Below, in pieces: positions 13,060 to 29,583 of a stretch of DNA of 62,000 nucleotides (position 1 is its first letter; each line of letters begins with the position of its first letter). The notes under the pieces were generated by a model that was not told where the DNA came from, did not search any database, and was given only the letters and a program-made list of their open reading frames with translations. Where the stretch lies: positions 7,356,259 through 7,418,258 of the forward strand of contig NC_135559.1 in NCBI RefSeq assembly GCF_964340395.1, given 5' to 3'. The stretch comes from Glandiceps talaboti (taxonomy: Eukaryota; Hemichordata; Enteropneusta; Spengelidae). The position numbers and the translations under genes were made by a program.

Positions 13060-13321
13060 TGTATGTATGTATGTGTGCATGCATGGATAGATGGATGGAT
13101 GGTGGATGGATGTGTAGATGTATGTAATTAATACTATGTATAACATGTTGTACGTGCATACTTACATCGTCTGTGAGTCCATTATTGTTACCACTCTCAG
13201 AAGACGCACACCGAATAAGGACTCGATTAAGATGTTTATGATTGCCAAGTAATCGACCCTTAATCAGTTGTGATTGGGTCTGACGAAACACTGGGACCAA
13301 GGTCTTTAGTATTTGATTCAT
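7547..13321 (-). CDS. Candidate IL-1-like beta-trefoil protein, five coding exons
   Basis: Assembled on the minus strand from exons 13321-13166, 12944-12855, 10747-10588, 9366-9224 and 7837-7547. All junctions are GT-AG and the phases agree (0, 0, 1, 0); total 279 residues plus stop. Exon 3's donor (GTCACA) is weak. The last two exons contain [66 protein letters not shown] and AILFSFE: alternating strands whose order, spacing and loop lengths resemble the second half of IL-1beta/IL-18 beta-trefoils, including the tyrosine-isoleucine-serine strand before the last hairpin. There is no signal peptide. The first 42 residues are basic and lack acids, as in a mitochondrial presequence or a nuclear-type prodomain. 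A long hydrophilic linker precedes the trefoil-like half. IL-1 family members are cytokines made as leaderless precursors; that function is inference here. Alternative: an unrelated mitochondrial protein. Confidence 0.55.
8697..8957. repeat. Compound microsatellite in an intron
   Basis: AAAC, CTCA, AAAT, GATA (8809-8861) and AAAT/AATA (8900-8957) runs follow one another inside the last intron of the minus-strand gene. Confidence 0.9.
10150..10372. repeat. Twin TA arrays around a conserved 55-base unit
   Basis: (TA)n at 10150-10229 and 10290-10372 flank the unit 10235-10290, nearly identical to 4961-5015. Lies in an intron of the beta-trefoil candidate. Confidence 0.9.
12498..12582. repeat. 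(GT)n microsatellite
   Basis: Nearly pure GT dinucleotide run with three GC interruptions at its 3' end, in an intron of the minus-strand gene. Confidence 0.95.
13027..13110. repeat. (TATG)n and GGAT repeats in an intron
   Basis: TATG run 13027-13073, followed by TGCA and GGAT repeats, between coding exons 1 and 2 of the beta-trefoil candidate. Confidence 0.9.
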
Positions 13322-13638
13322 GATTGGTGATTTGGACAAAACTGTGAAAAAAAGCAGAACTGAACATGAATTCATTTTTGGTACTAAGTTATTCACGAAT
13401 CCCCCTTTCACAGAGTTTGATATCATACAATTACATATTATGGCATGGCAACGTTTAACTACCTCCACCACTGATATTTATCAGGCCTACAATAGGGATG
13501 TGGCAGATCTGTCACATATCAAACTCTTGGCATGTCTGTCCCGTGATGGCTATGGCAGGCATGATCCATATCGTAATCAGGCCTAGGGCTGTCACGGTGG
13601 CAGACGTCTATCAATCCCCTTATAGGTCTGTGGGTTTC

Positions 13639-13857
13639 TAGTAGTGTAGTGCGGTGCGGTGCAGTGTAGTGTAGTGTGGTGTGGTGTGGTGTGGTGTAGC
13701 GTAGTGTGGTGTGGTGTGGTGTGGTGTGGTGTGGTACAGTGTAGTGTAGTGTGGTCTGGTGTGGTGTGGTGTGGTATAGTGTAGTGTAGTGTAATGTAGT
13801 GTAGTGTAGTGTAGTGTAGTGTAGTGTAGTGGAGTGGAGTGTAGTGTAGTGTAGTTG
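13639..13857. repeat. GTGTA/GTGTG pentamer array
   Basis: About 220 bases of five-base units alternating between TGTAG and TGTGG, upstream of the first called exon of the minus-strand gene. The open frames in it (HYTTLHYT repeats) are artefacts. Confidence 0.9.
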
Positions 13858-16800
13858 GTTTGCGATGATGAAAACAAATCACCTTGAGACCTTACCAATA
13901 AATATAATTGTATGTCATTTGAAGTTCTAGATACCACCGTGCAATCATTGTAAACATCCATAACATATAAAGCATAATTTGACCTTAAACTGATCAAAGG
14001 TCACAGCACATATCCTTAAATTGTCATAATTTCTCTATAAAAGTTTACCGTTTACTATCTTTCATTTTCGAGAAGAGAACTATAACAAAACGAAAACAAA
14101 ATAGGATAGGTTCCTGTGAACTCGGTGTTCATAACCGATAACTCATAGTCTGTTTACAAGTTACGATGAATTATGACAGTCATAGCATCAACATAATATG
14201 TGATAATTAGATATTAAAAGAGTTCCACATAAATTTCAACATCCTCCTCTCTGCCGGAAGTTTTACAACTTGTTGAGATAAGGAAGTATGGGATTTTATG
14301 CTCGATGATGACTGCGAACCAATACTTGTGGGGTTCGAGATGGTGGGTCGGTGGGGGCGGGATGTTCGTCAGTAATGGGGATTGTGATCATCCTACGTAC
14401 ACTGTCTGGATTTGCTCTAATCACATACAACTAACTAGATGTGTTAGTTGTCTGTGCTTTAATCCAATACATCGTCGTGTTCACACTACAACGGAAGATT
14501 GACGAAAACACCGACTAGCTAGTTCAACCGAAATAGTAATTATTTTCAGAGAATTCGCTCTCGTTTCCGTTTCTAAACAGTGTAAATGACTGTCGCATAA
14601 TATAAAGATTATTCATACTGGTTGTGGAGTAAAAATAGTTTAAATGAAATATTAGCGCTGCATGAACAATCGAAGGCAGGAAGTCTTCAGATGCAAAGTG
14701 GAACCAGGTCACGAACAATAACTGGCTACAATATAGGCCTGAAGTGGCATTACAAGTGTGCAAACTGTGGATCGAATTCGAAAAAAAAGGCGTGAGTGTA
14801 CGCAGAGGCAGTATCAAACCTGCATTCGCCTTTTTTTGCATCAAATAACCAAAGATGTATTCACTAAACATTGGTCAATCACCTACAAAAAGTATTAATC
14901 AGTGGTCAATATTATGTGTAGGTAGTAGTGTATAGTAGCAATTTGAAATTTTGCGCGAAAGCTTCGTTTTGAATCTGTCGCCATCATACACATAAATCGT
15001 GTTCGACGTCGTTGATGTGTGGTATCGTGTGTAGCATCTAAGGATGATTTCTAGTTAGTCTGCCAAAGCCATGCAATCATTCAATATTGTATTTGGAGGG
15101 TTAAAATTACCCAAGGAACTTGAAAGCCAATGAGGAAGTAAACGAGTCGCTATACTGAATAGCGCCCTCTACGTTGAAAATATGTTTTGTTTTGGTTTAA
15201 ATTAAGCAGTCAAGCGAATTATATTCAAAGGGAGAAATCCATAAAACTACTTCCCTTCGAATGAAAGTCGGCCATATATGTATTTTCCACTTCCTTGTCC
15301 CAACTCAAATGTGATTTTATTTTTGCTAATTTCACCTTGCATTATTTTCTTTTATCTAATTTCAACCAAACGTTTCTGAATATTTAAGACTAAAACTTTT
15401 GAACTTTACCGAGAGGTCATCTTTGTGTTACCCAGCCGTACTCTTCCCATATCATCATATTACATGTAGGACGATTTCGAAGCTGAACATGCATGAAAAC
15501 TATTGTTTGGATCATAATTATGAGAGTGCCTGTCATGTACCAATGACCGTCAGACGGGACGTGAGATCTAGAGTAGCTAGCAGTTCTACTTGTTGGTACG
15601 GTGTACAGCCTATCCCAAAAGCCGTGGATGACCTCGCGTCTCTACCGTACTGTTACCTGTTGGGATTTAGGGCGTGATCATTAAATAACACCACCGAAGG
15701 AAAAATCCCCTTATTTTCTCAGGCGTATAATACAAAGTCAAATCGTTGCTGTGTTTGCGACTCGAGACCGAAACATGTACCTCTAAAGATTGAACATTGC
15801 TAACAACGAGTGAAATAGGGTCACCTACCGTAGTTTTCTTGGGTCTGGGATATGTTCAAGCACTCTCACACTTGTAACCGATATTTTAAAAAAGTCACGA
15901 GACGCCGGTATATTTGAATATGCAGCAGTGATGACATGTTGAAGGACCAATATAATGTGTCACATGTGTCAATAGCTGGTGGGTTATTTTTAAAGCCCTG
16001 ATTCTGCGAATTCTGATTTTGAAGGGGTGGCGTAGCGACTATTGTATTTATTGGCAATTGAAGTAAATGGTAATTTGAATTCGAGGTCAAAGGTCATATA
16101 CATGAATGATATGATTGTGAATCGTATTCAGTGTATGGTTCTAGCCAGCGATTGCCAGGGGCCAGAGATGGCGCAAAAAACGACAAAGCGACTCTAAGAG
16201 AAGTATGAATGAAAACGAACTTCTTTGTTGGATCCGTTGGAATGATTTTCAATGTATAGGCCCAAATACATTTCTGTACATTTATTTTTTTAATTTTTAA
16301 TTTTTAATTTTTAATTTTTTTTTTTTTTTTTTTTTTTTTTTGGGGGGGGGGGCAGATATGGCGCCAAAACGACATGGCAAGTATAAACACATACTTTGCG
16401 TGTTATGTTCTGAATATAAAACAGTACATCCTTTGTGACTGGAAATTGTGCATTTTATGCATTCTAATTGCCTCCAGGCCAGTCGACACATTTTCGTACT
16501 GAATACAATGTTGTCCTTATACAGGGGGTCAACAAAGTGTTATTAATCACGACTGTGCCTAGCGTTTATACACACCCTTGCTTTGTAGGTGACTGCCAAC
16601 TGGAAACTGCTAAGTATTCGATTGTCTTTGCTGCGTAAAATTGTCACAGTAATGTTTCGATTTCGGTAAAAATGTGCTGAAATCCATTGATTCCGTACGG
16701 TATGCTGTAAAAGCCCACTATACATGCTATAGAAGACTCTAGAAACACACACTTTCCCAAACAAAACACCAGAGTTCAATAACCCTATGACGTCATTCAC

Positions 16801-17880
16801 TAAGTAAAAGTTAAAAATAGAAATATAAAGACATGAGGCTGAGTTTGATATCTATTGTCTCACTTATCAGTCTCATTTATCAAAACAAGGACGAAAACAT
16901 GGTATTTGGTTCGATTTGTGCTTCATCAGTTAATACTTTATTGGGAAAACCCGTACACGTTAACCTACTCACGATTTCTCGGAAACATAGATCTATGCAG
17001 AGTGGAATTTCTTTTGTTAATGACGTCTCACAAAGTAAATTCTGAGTATCCATAGCTAGGCGAGACACGATTTCGGTTATTGTCAATGCCTTTTGATATT
17101 GGCCACGTCAAAACTTTATATGGAAAAAAAAACTTACGGTATCATCCTATTATTACGTGTGATGACCTAAAAGACAGAATACCACATCATTGCATACATT
17201 TTGAACTTTCCATTTTTTCTTGGTCTTTTCTTGTCTATTTATCAGTTGTCTGTTCGATCTTGAATGTGTGTTGTGTTAACTCCGTAAATTTGTCTTCTAG
17301 TTTTAGATTCATCTAACTCTCAATCATTACTTTCTAGTTTACTATCAGACGACTACGCACCAAACACTTAACTCCAACGAATCGTCCACGCAGACTATCA
17401 GACGACCAATCATGCAGAGAGAGTAATTAGTTGAAAACGAGGCAGACGGTACTTCTCCTTGAACCGTGTTTCAGGTCAAACTGTGACCCTAAGTGAACGA
17501 CTACCAAATATGGAACTGGTCGGCATGACGTAGTCGAGTAGAAATGGAATACTTAGAAAAGTATATGACCTTTTGAATGGAAGGGCCATTTACTTGCAGC
17601 TACGAAAGAAACTGCGAAAGCTGGTGTCTGGTAAAAAATGGCTTGTCGCTGACCAACCTGACCTGAGTTGCTTTTGAACTGACGTGTGATTACACCGACA
17701 CACCTGTGTATTACAACAAGTAAGACCGACCGATAGTTTAATACTTACATTCTTGTGGCAATTCAGCTGTTCTTCCGGTTGTTCGTAAGTCAAGTCGGCC
17801 GTGTTCCTTGACTCTCAAACACGGAACCTATTATACCGGTCATACAATACACGTGTTGACAGTAAAACTACGAGGACAGA
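13858..17880. other. Intergenic region between the divergent beta-trefoil and receptor genes
   Basis: About 4 kb without a supported gene. The segment 14835-15030 resembles 9540-9720 (shared AACCAAAGATATATTCATTA-like block, GGTAGTRTTGT and TTTTGAATCTGTC), so an interspersed or duplicated sequence flanks the minus-strand gene on both sides. A run of T with a G block lies at 16310-16352. Both genes may have promoters here, but I see no decisive motif. Confidence 0.5.
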
Positions 17881-23194
<5,314 letters not shown>

Positions 23195-23753
23195 TGCAAG
23201 CCAAATTGAACGTAACATGTGTGAACAAAAAATACGGGAGTTATACCCTGCTCATTCTAAGTCACTCAAGGGATAAATCAACACATTAAAATTCGCCTTT
23301 ACTCTTCCCGGTTTTTCATAAATTGCATACGTGGACTAATTCCCCTATTCTGCTATATTTTTCTACATCAGCTGGATTATCCCCCCCCCCCCACCCCATC
23401 CCCGGTAGTTGTTACTTCTCGTCTTAGAATCGAAGTGACAAGGCACTTTAGGTTAGTTACTAGTAATTTCCTTGGTTGAACAGAGAAAAATATCTGAATA
23501 TTCATTTGAGATGAAGACGTACTTTTCTTCCAATGTAACAAGACCCCCATAGACTGTTGAATCTACGCTACACACGGACATATAATTATAATTATTAAGC
23601 TTTATTCGGGCATGTTTCGATCTGTTGAGTATTGGTTTATAAGTCGGTGAATGAGTATAAGTTAAGTTGTTTATGAACTAGCTGTGACGTTATTTTTTCA
23701 AGTTTAGTGTAGCAATAGCACATAAATGAACATTGTACACAGACATGAAGGTA

Positions 23754-23759
23754 AATAAA
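23754..23759 (+). other. Possible polyadenylation signal of receptor 1
   Basis: AATAAA about 560 bases after the stop codon; first good match I find downstream. No cleavage-site evidence. Confidence 0.4.
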
Positions 23760-24139
23760 AGAAATATAACCAATTCCTACATCATATTTTAATTAGATTG
23801 GCAGATAACATACGATAATAGAAAAAAAACATCCCTCCGAACATATATACATGCGAATACACGACATAATAGCTAAAAGCAATGATTTATGAATCGATTT
23901 TACACTGACTTGGTGATCACAGAGCAAAGTTTAATTATAACATGTAATCACAGGTCTCAATTTGGTTCAAATGACGTCATTAGTTATAAACTACAATATA
24001 GGCTTATAGACTACATATATAGTCTAATAACATTTCACTTAGTCTACCATGTCTGTCTGACGATCTGTCTGTTTATAAAAGTGTACATTTTCTACTTCAT
24101 AAGACAAAATAAAAAAAATAAAAAACAGATGTGTAAACA

Positions 24140-24425
24140 CATGTACAGGTAGTTACTTGTACAGGTACCGGTTGTCCATGGTTTGTTGATGAAGACCATT
24201 CAACACTTCCCACCTAGACATAAAATTTACTTGTACAGGTAGTTACTTGTACAGGTAGTTACTTGTACAGGTAGTTACTTGTACAGGTACCGGTTGTCCA
24301 TGGTTTGTTGATGAAGACCATTCAACACTTCCCACCTAGACATAAAATTTACTTGTACAGGTAGTTACTTGTACAGGTAGTTACTTGTACAGGTAGTTAC
24401 TTGTACAGGTAATTACTAGTTACCT
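24140..24425. repeat. Compound minisatellite, ACTTGTACAGGTAGTT units
   Basis: A 16-base unit (ACTTGTACAGGTAGTT) repeats several times, and a longer unit of about 125 bases containing CGGTTGTCCATGGTTTGTTG and CACCTAGACATAAAATTTAC is itself present twice. Confidence 0.9.
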
Positions 24426-24658
24426 GTCAAGTAACAGCAATTATTCGAAGCATAGTATTTCTACATTGGTGACATTTAAAAATATATGAGAAAGGACATG
24501 TAGACTGGATATGATTTCCTCATAATACGACAAAAAACTAACTGCTAATGCCTTCAAAAAGAACTTAAAGACACTCTATTCTCCATTGCATTCTAACTGT
24601 ACAGCACATCTGAACTCTACATCGTATTCGTAGTGGAAACTGACGCTTTACAATTTCA

Positions 24659-24659
24659 C

Positions 24660-24720
<61 letters not shown>
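24659..24720. repeat. (GATT)n microsatellite
   Basis: About 15 copies of TGAT between receptor 1 and the first small gene. Confidence 0.95.
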
Positions 24721-25903
24721 AGATTTAGTGAGTACTTGTATTTATCATAGTTTATTAAGAAACTCATTTTTAACTTTTCGTGAAAGTTAGTGATTAGTAG
24801 TAATGTTTATATTAATAACGTTAACTTTTGAAAAATTGGTTTTCTTACGGTTACTGTAAGTTTCAGGTAGAATGCACCTCGGGGAGAGATTTAACACTTA
24901 GGATCTATTTATACTTTACCATGACGAATTCTGTATTCTAACTTCACTTGACTTTTAGTATTTTTATAAGAATTTTTATCGGAGCTTAGTGTCGAGCATT
25001 TGACACAATGTATGTATATTTGATAATCTTCCCCAAGCTGCATATATATATTTCTTTTTTTCAAGAGAAGCTTTTTTTGTCGTAAGAATACATTTACTTA
25101 AATTATTTGCTATTAACATACCATATGCATTTGAATATGTAAATCTGTGCAGGCTTGAATTGATAACGTTGGGTGTGTGCCTTATTTATTCGTGGAATTA
25201 TGGGTGAGTGACCGTACGTTGTTTTTTTTTAAATATATGTGACGAAGGCGAGGCTATACTCAACCTCCCACACAGACATTCTTCATAGCAACGTGCAGTT
25301 GTGCTTGGTACAAAGCACAATTTCGAACATCTGGTCTGACAATATTTCTTTTCTTGAAGAGGGTAAAGATCACAATCACCTCCAAGTTTACAAATCGTGA
25401 CTGAGATAATTCAAGGTATGGAGATACAGCCAGTGAACTTGAACATTTCAAATCCTTTCAGTAGACATGACAATGTCTTTTATCCGTGCAATTATGGAAA
25501 GTTGTTACAAAGCGTGGTGTAACGTTCAATGATGGTTAGAAAAAAATCATGGTAAAGATGAGCAAATGGTGCCTAAAATGACAGGACAAAAGGATAGGAA
25601 TGTTATAGTTTGATAATCGTCTAGGTCGTCCTTATGAAGGGCTCATAGGGGTACCTGACGGCTTGCTACCAATACTGAACTGACCTGTCATAATATTGAA
25701 GTGACTATGTATACACTGACATATCAAACGATATTTTTGACTTCCAAGAAGAGGTCATACATTTTTGTCAATCGGCAGGTGAACTTGTACATGGATGTTA
25801 TGGCAATTTGCAATATCTTAATAGTCAATAACGAAACCAAAAATGAGTATGCAACAAATCGAAAGCAAGTGACGCATACATAGTTCGGGGCTTACCCGGG
25901 CCG

Positions 25904-25911
25904 TGACGTCA
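25904..25911. promoter_or_regulatory. CRE-like TGACGTCA, copy 1
   Basis: Perfect CRE palindrome in a block conserved between both duplicated units (equivalent site at 31188-31195), about 0.85 kb upstream of the start codon. Confidence 0.4.
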
Positions 25912-26145
25912 TTTCTGAGAAGCTTACATTGTATTGGAAGGAATAGCCCCATTGCCGCATCGTAGTCTTTAATCATTCCGCGACAAGTAAAACCAGTGTT
26001 GCTTTCATTCTTCACGAGAAGCGATAAAAAACTTCAATGTACATTACATATCATCTCATGCGTGGTGGTAAATACAGTGACCGTCTTATCAGCCAACCTA
26101 AATGTATTTTATAGGTATATATGCATTTCCTCATAACGTGCACAT

Positions 26146-26155
26146 GTCACGTGAC
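26146..26155. promoter_or_regulatory. CLEAR/M-box type site GTCACGTGAC
   Basis: Perfect ten-base palindrome matching the MITF/TFEB family consensus; first of three upstream of the small gene. Confidence 0.4.
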
Positions 26156-26491
26156 TAAATAAGTTTGTAATATTAGGAGCAATTAATTATGAACAGCGCT
26201 AGCACGAATCTAACAACAAACTGACACCAATTGCACAGTATATTTCGTAATATTCATTTTATGATGGGTTCATACTAAACTGTGCCATCTGTAGCTATTA
26301 ATACAATGAACGACTTTGCTTTTTGAAAGATCATGTTATGTGTATTGCTAATTCTCCTATAAATGGTTTATAGTCCGTTGAATAGTACATTTTTTTCATA
26401 TCTAAACAAGGACATTAAACCACTCATTCTTTTATCCTAATATTTCTAGAGAATAAAATTAACACTTATTAAACTTGTTAAGCGGAACTTA

Positions 26492-26501
26492 GTCACGTGA
26501 C
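26492..26501. promoter_or_regulatory. CLEAR/M-box type site GTCACGTGAC
   Basis: Second perfect copy, within CTTAGTCACGTGACATG, about 260 bases upstream of the start codon. Confidence 0.45.
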
Positions 26502-26565
26502 ATGAGCACGGGAGAAAATAAACAGGATTGTCTCTTTTTGGAAAGTAGCTAAAAAAATCAGCTTA

Positions 26566-26575
26566 GTCACGTGAC
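26566..26575. promoter_or_regulatory. CLEAR/M-box type site GTCACGTGAC, conserved
   Basis: Third perfect copy, in the context GCTTAGTCACGTGACGGGCG. The same context is kept in the duplicate at 31579-31588. It lies roughly 90 bases upstream of the conserved 5' exon. Confidence 0.5.
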
Positions 26576-26751
26576 GGGCGATTTTGTAATTTTGATTTTT
26601 AAGGTTTATCTTAATATAAATATTGACGGATAATATCTCAATGATAGAAATTTGTTGCGTGGATCATTGGTAAGAGCATCTTGAATCGTACTAACCAGAT
26701 TCATATTCTAACTTCCTTTTTATGATTAGGTACTTCATATACATAGATACC

Positions 26752-27156
26752 ATGTCTCCGATAACTGCTGAACAGATAAGAACCAAACAACAGGAATTGA
26801 TGGCAGCTGGAAAAATCGACAACGACAAGGAAAGACGCCTGTTTCAACACGCTGTGGCAATCCTACAACAGAGGAACCCGAGTACATGGGCCAGTGCCAG
26901 GATCGAAATTATACTAAAAGATGCAACGAAAGTCACTTTCAAAGCAGGCGCAGAGACCAACGTGGTTGTGATACAGCTAGATGGTAGAGACGACCCACTA
27001 CACTACTATGAACAGAAAGGGTGGGGAGTATGGTTATACGACAACGTAGTTACAGCATGGAATTTTGTGAGAGAATTAGAGAAGAGCAAGCTGGTGCAGG
27101 GTATGCTTGCCATCCTTGCTGCTGGGGCGGGAATTAAAGCCGTAAAATCGAAGTAA
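26752..27156 (+). CDS. Small protein of unknown family, copy 1
   Basis: A single coding exon of 134 residues starting MSPITAEQIRTKQQELMAAG; the ATG has A at -3 and C at -1. An in-frame ATG at 26722 precedes it, but a 5' UTR intron of 60 bases (26670-26729, donor TTG/GTAAGA, acceptor GATTAG) would remove that codon; the same layout exists in the paralog at 31810. The protein has an N-terminal helical half (ERRLFQHAVAILQQRNPSTW), a beta-like segment ARIEIILKDATKVTF and NVVVIQLDGRDD, then an aromatic GWGVWLYDNVV and a glycine/alanine hydrophobic tail (LAILAAGAGIKAVKSK) that could be membrane-active. No domain is recognised. About 70% identical by eye to the paralog over the first 106 residues. 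Three GTCACGTGAC boxes lie upstream. Confidence 0.8.
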   Translation: MSPITAEQIRTKQQELMAAGKIDNDKERRLFQHAVAILQQRNPSTWASARIEIILKDATKVTFKAGAETNVVVIQLDGRDDPLHYYEQKGWGVWLYDNVVTAWNFVRELEKSKLVQGMLAILAAGAGIKAVKSK

Positions 27157-27810
27157 ATGACTACAACGTGGGACTAGCTTTGACCTTAAATCTTGCTATC
27201 AGAGAAATCGTATATACATAGTAGGGCCAAATCTCCTCATATTTGTATATTGTGACGAGTGAATCGTGCAGAACGTTTATTAAAAGTCAGTGACCGTTCA
27301 AAGTTTCGACTAGGATACAACTATGCAGAAACTTGGCAAAACAGACACTGCACATGCTACACTTTAATATAGCAACATTGAATGATCATGAATACAGTTT
27401 CTTGCAGCATTTTGTCTTAATGAAATGAACTAAAAGTACCACCATGTAGGCGTTAAATGCTGACGTCAAAATATCGGCGCCCACGTGTCTGTGTCTAGAT
27501 TCAGAGCGCTTAAATAGCTTATTAGACAAAGTGTATGAAGATTTTTTTTTGTTATCTGTGTTTTTATCAACAGCGGCAATGAACAGTAACTTGAAATAGG
27601 TTGTAGAATGTTGAGTTAGACAAGATCTTTTGTCACTTCTATCATAGACAAAAGAAATTATAGAAGATTATCTATGCTTCAACCAAATATATCTGTAATG
27701 TCGATTTTATATCAAAAATAGATTTTCAAGCTTTCTGTATAGACATTCCATTTTTGATCATTTGAAATCAATCAATGTGTTGGTGAGCTACCGATTCCTT
27801 ATTGTATCAT

Positions 27811-27905
27811 TCTCGCAAACCAGAGCTGCTATTTTTTTCCGCGAGACTGCGAAATAACAGCACGTTTGGACGGTGCCGTAAAAGAGGCCGTGGTTTGCGA
27901 CGATG
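27811..27905. repeat. Short interspersed repeat with inverted ends
   Basis: Begins TCTCGCAAACCA and ends TGGTTTGCGA, with ACGGTGCCGTAAAAGAGGC inside. The interior recurs at 42556-42637 in the second receptor gene. Confidence 0.6.
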
Positions 27906-29045
27906 TATTGTATGTAATGGAATCACTGAAAAGCAAGAAATGGTAATGTTAAAAGCTATGCAAATATTAAATTTCTAAATGCTATTTACGTATAATGTAA
28001 TCACAATGGCAGATGCAATGTACACCGAGGAGTACGGTAATTATAATCAGCTTGATGTTCATTTTCTGTGTGACTAATAAACTCACCCTATGAATACTAC
28101 GTTTGCTCGAATAAACTTACTTTGACTTCCTCAATTAGTTTAGTTTTGTAAGTGAAAGTATGCAAATAAGTTTGGTACAATCTTCCCTTTAATATTAAAC
28201 AAAGACGAGATACAGTCTACAGAAGTTAGATTATTTTGAAAGTACATGATGTAAGGGAGGGGTGAGATGAATAGTTCAATGTAGGATAAAAAAACCTAAA
28301 TTCTTTTAATAAGGCCTCAACCCGCCCCCCCCCCCTCGCCCCTCTAACTAAATTGACCAAATCAAAAAATGCTTCAAACATCAGTCAATTTCAAATCAGT
28401 ATGTAGAAATAGTTCGTGCTATGAATATAACGTCAGTATGTAGTGAAGGAAAATAGTTCTTTTGTTGACACTTTACTTTATTTTAGTGCCAAAATTGACT
28501 GTAATTCTTCCTTTTCTTGATTTGACATTTTTAAAGAAATATTTGTATTTTGGGATGCAAACATCTATTAAAAGTAAAATCAATTTTATAGGCTGAGAAC
28601 TAATATGGTTCAACCCACCCCCAAAGAAAAAGAATTAATTTTTTTATCCTACATTGAACTATTAATTGATTTCGCCCCTAATTTACATTGACTTTGATAG
28701 ATGTATCTTTCAAATAGTGCTGATTTCACTTGATTTATTTGTTTATATTGAAGACGCGTGTCTCGATATTTTGAATATCAATGAAGCTAAACAGTATAGC
28801 TGTTTCTAAGATCTTCTGCAAACAATTACCAAAGGTTTGGTATAGTACGTTGGAAACATAATTAGTGTCAGTACGAGACTTTGACATTTCCCTCAAAACA
28901 GGAATGCTATTCGACACCTGGAAATGTGCACAAATCAGTCTATCATATACTAGTAAGGGAAAAGTTAAATCCTAGCAATTGTTGCCCATTAACAACACTA
29001 CGTATATTCATCATGGACGCTTCATCATTCACACAAAAGTTCTCA
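27906..29045. other. Intergenic, with an inverted-repeat element at 28249-28690
   Basis: No gene seen. Arms at about 28249-28340 and 28600-28690 share AATAGTTCAATGTAGGATAA in opposite orientation, enclosing about 260 bases; a small non-autonomous element is likely. Confidence 0.6.
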
Positions 29046-29583
29046 TCTTCCCCTTTAGATTGAGAAACAGGCATATTTCGAACAAATCACTTGTCCTTCT
29101 TCAGTGTCTAACTGGATCTGACATAATATCCAAAATTGCTGGAGGTGTTGAGTAACCAGAGGTGTGAAAAAGTTAGCTTCAATATATGTAAATTCAGGTG
29201 TGAAAATACTTGTCAGTTATGTACATCTAACTGTCCACCTTAGTGATAGTGTCATTGCAGGTTGGTGGAATGTCATATTTTTTAACATTGGGATTAAGTG
29301 ATGGATTGTTGACTTTGATGTACATGGCCTCCAATAGTTTTCTTTTATCCACATTTTGTTCCCTGTCGAAGATCTCGACTGATTTCGAAATTAGTTCTGG
29401 TAGTTGATGGCAATTTTCTGTAATATGTTGGCAAATTGCTGGCTGAATACAAAATGTTTCGCTTGTTTCTGCATCTCCATCCCTGCGTTCCCCAATAACT
29501 TTGCGAGGTTTTTTGGAACAATAAAAACAGAATGTAAATGTCATATTGATTACCAAAATTCGTTTATCAATGTACATTAGCAA
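29046..29583 (-). mobile_element. 3' end of a Penelope-like or related retroelement
   Basis: On the minus strand the frame 29583-29227 includes AICQHITENCHQLPELISKS, IFDREQNVDKRKLLEAMYIK and NNPSLNP. This H-I-x-x-x-C/N-H, D-R-E, K-R-x-x-E-A-x-Y-I and P-x-L-N pattern is the GIY-YIG-type endonuclease end found in Penelope-like and some other retroelements. The 5' part (reverse transcriptase) is absent, so the copy is truncated. Downstream on the same strand lies ACTGAAGAAGGACAAGTGAT then TTCGAAA, resembling the element's terminal repeat; a short piece of it recurs at about 32392-32510. Confidence 0.65.

Larger units (their letters stand above)
25010..27900. repeat. Duplicated block, copy 1
   Basis: Matches 30240-32820 along most of its length, with small gaps. 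Shared anchors are TTTGATAATCTTC-CCAAGCTGC, GAATATGTAAATCTGTGCAG, TTTCTTTTCTTGAAGAGGGT, TGACGTCATTTCTGA, GCTTAGTCACGTGAC, TTTGTTGCGTGGATCATTGG, the small gene itself and CCCACGTGTCTG. The copies are about 5 kb apart in direct orientation, so this is a tandem segmental duplication that includes promoter, gene and 3' flank. Confidence 0.85.

Noticed and set aside
24140-24425. Possible CRISPR-like repeat and spacer pattern
   Set aside because: Direct tandem repeats of 16 and about 125 bases without unique spacers, in a eukaryotic genome.
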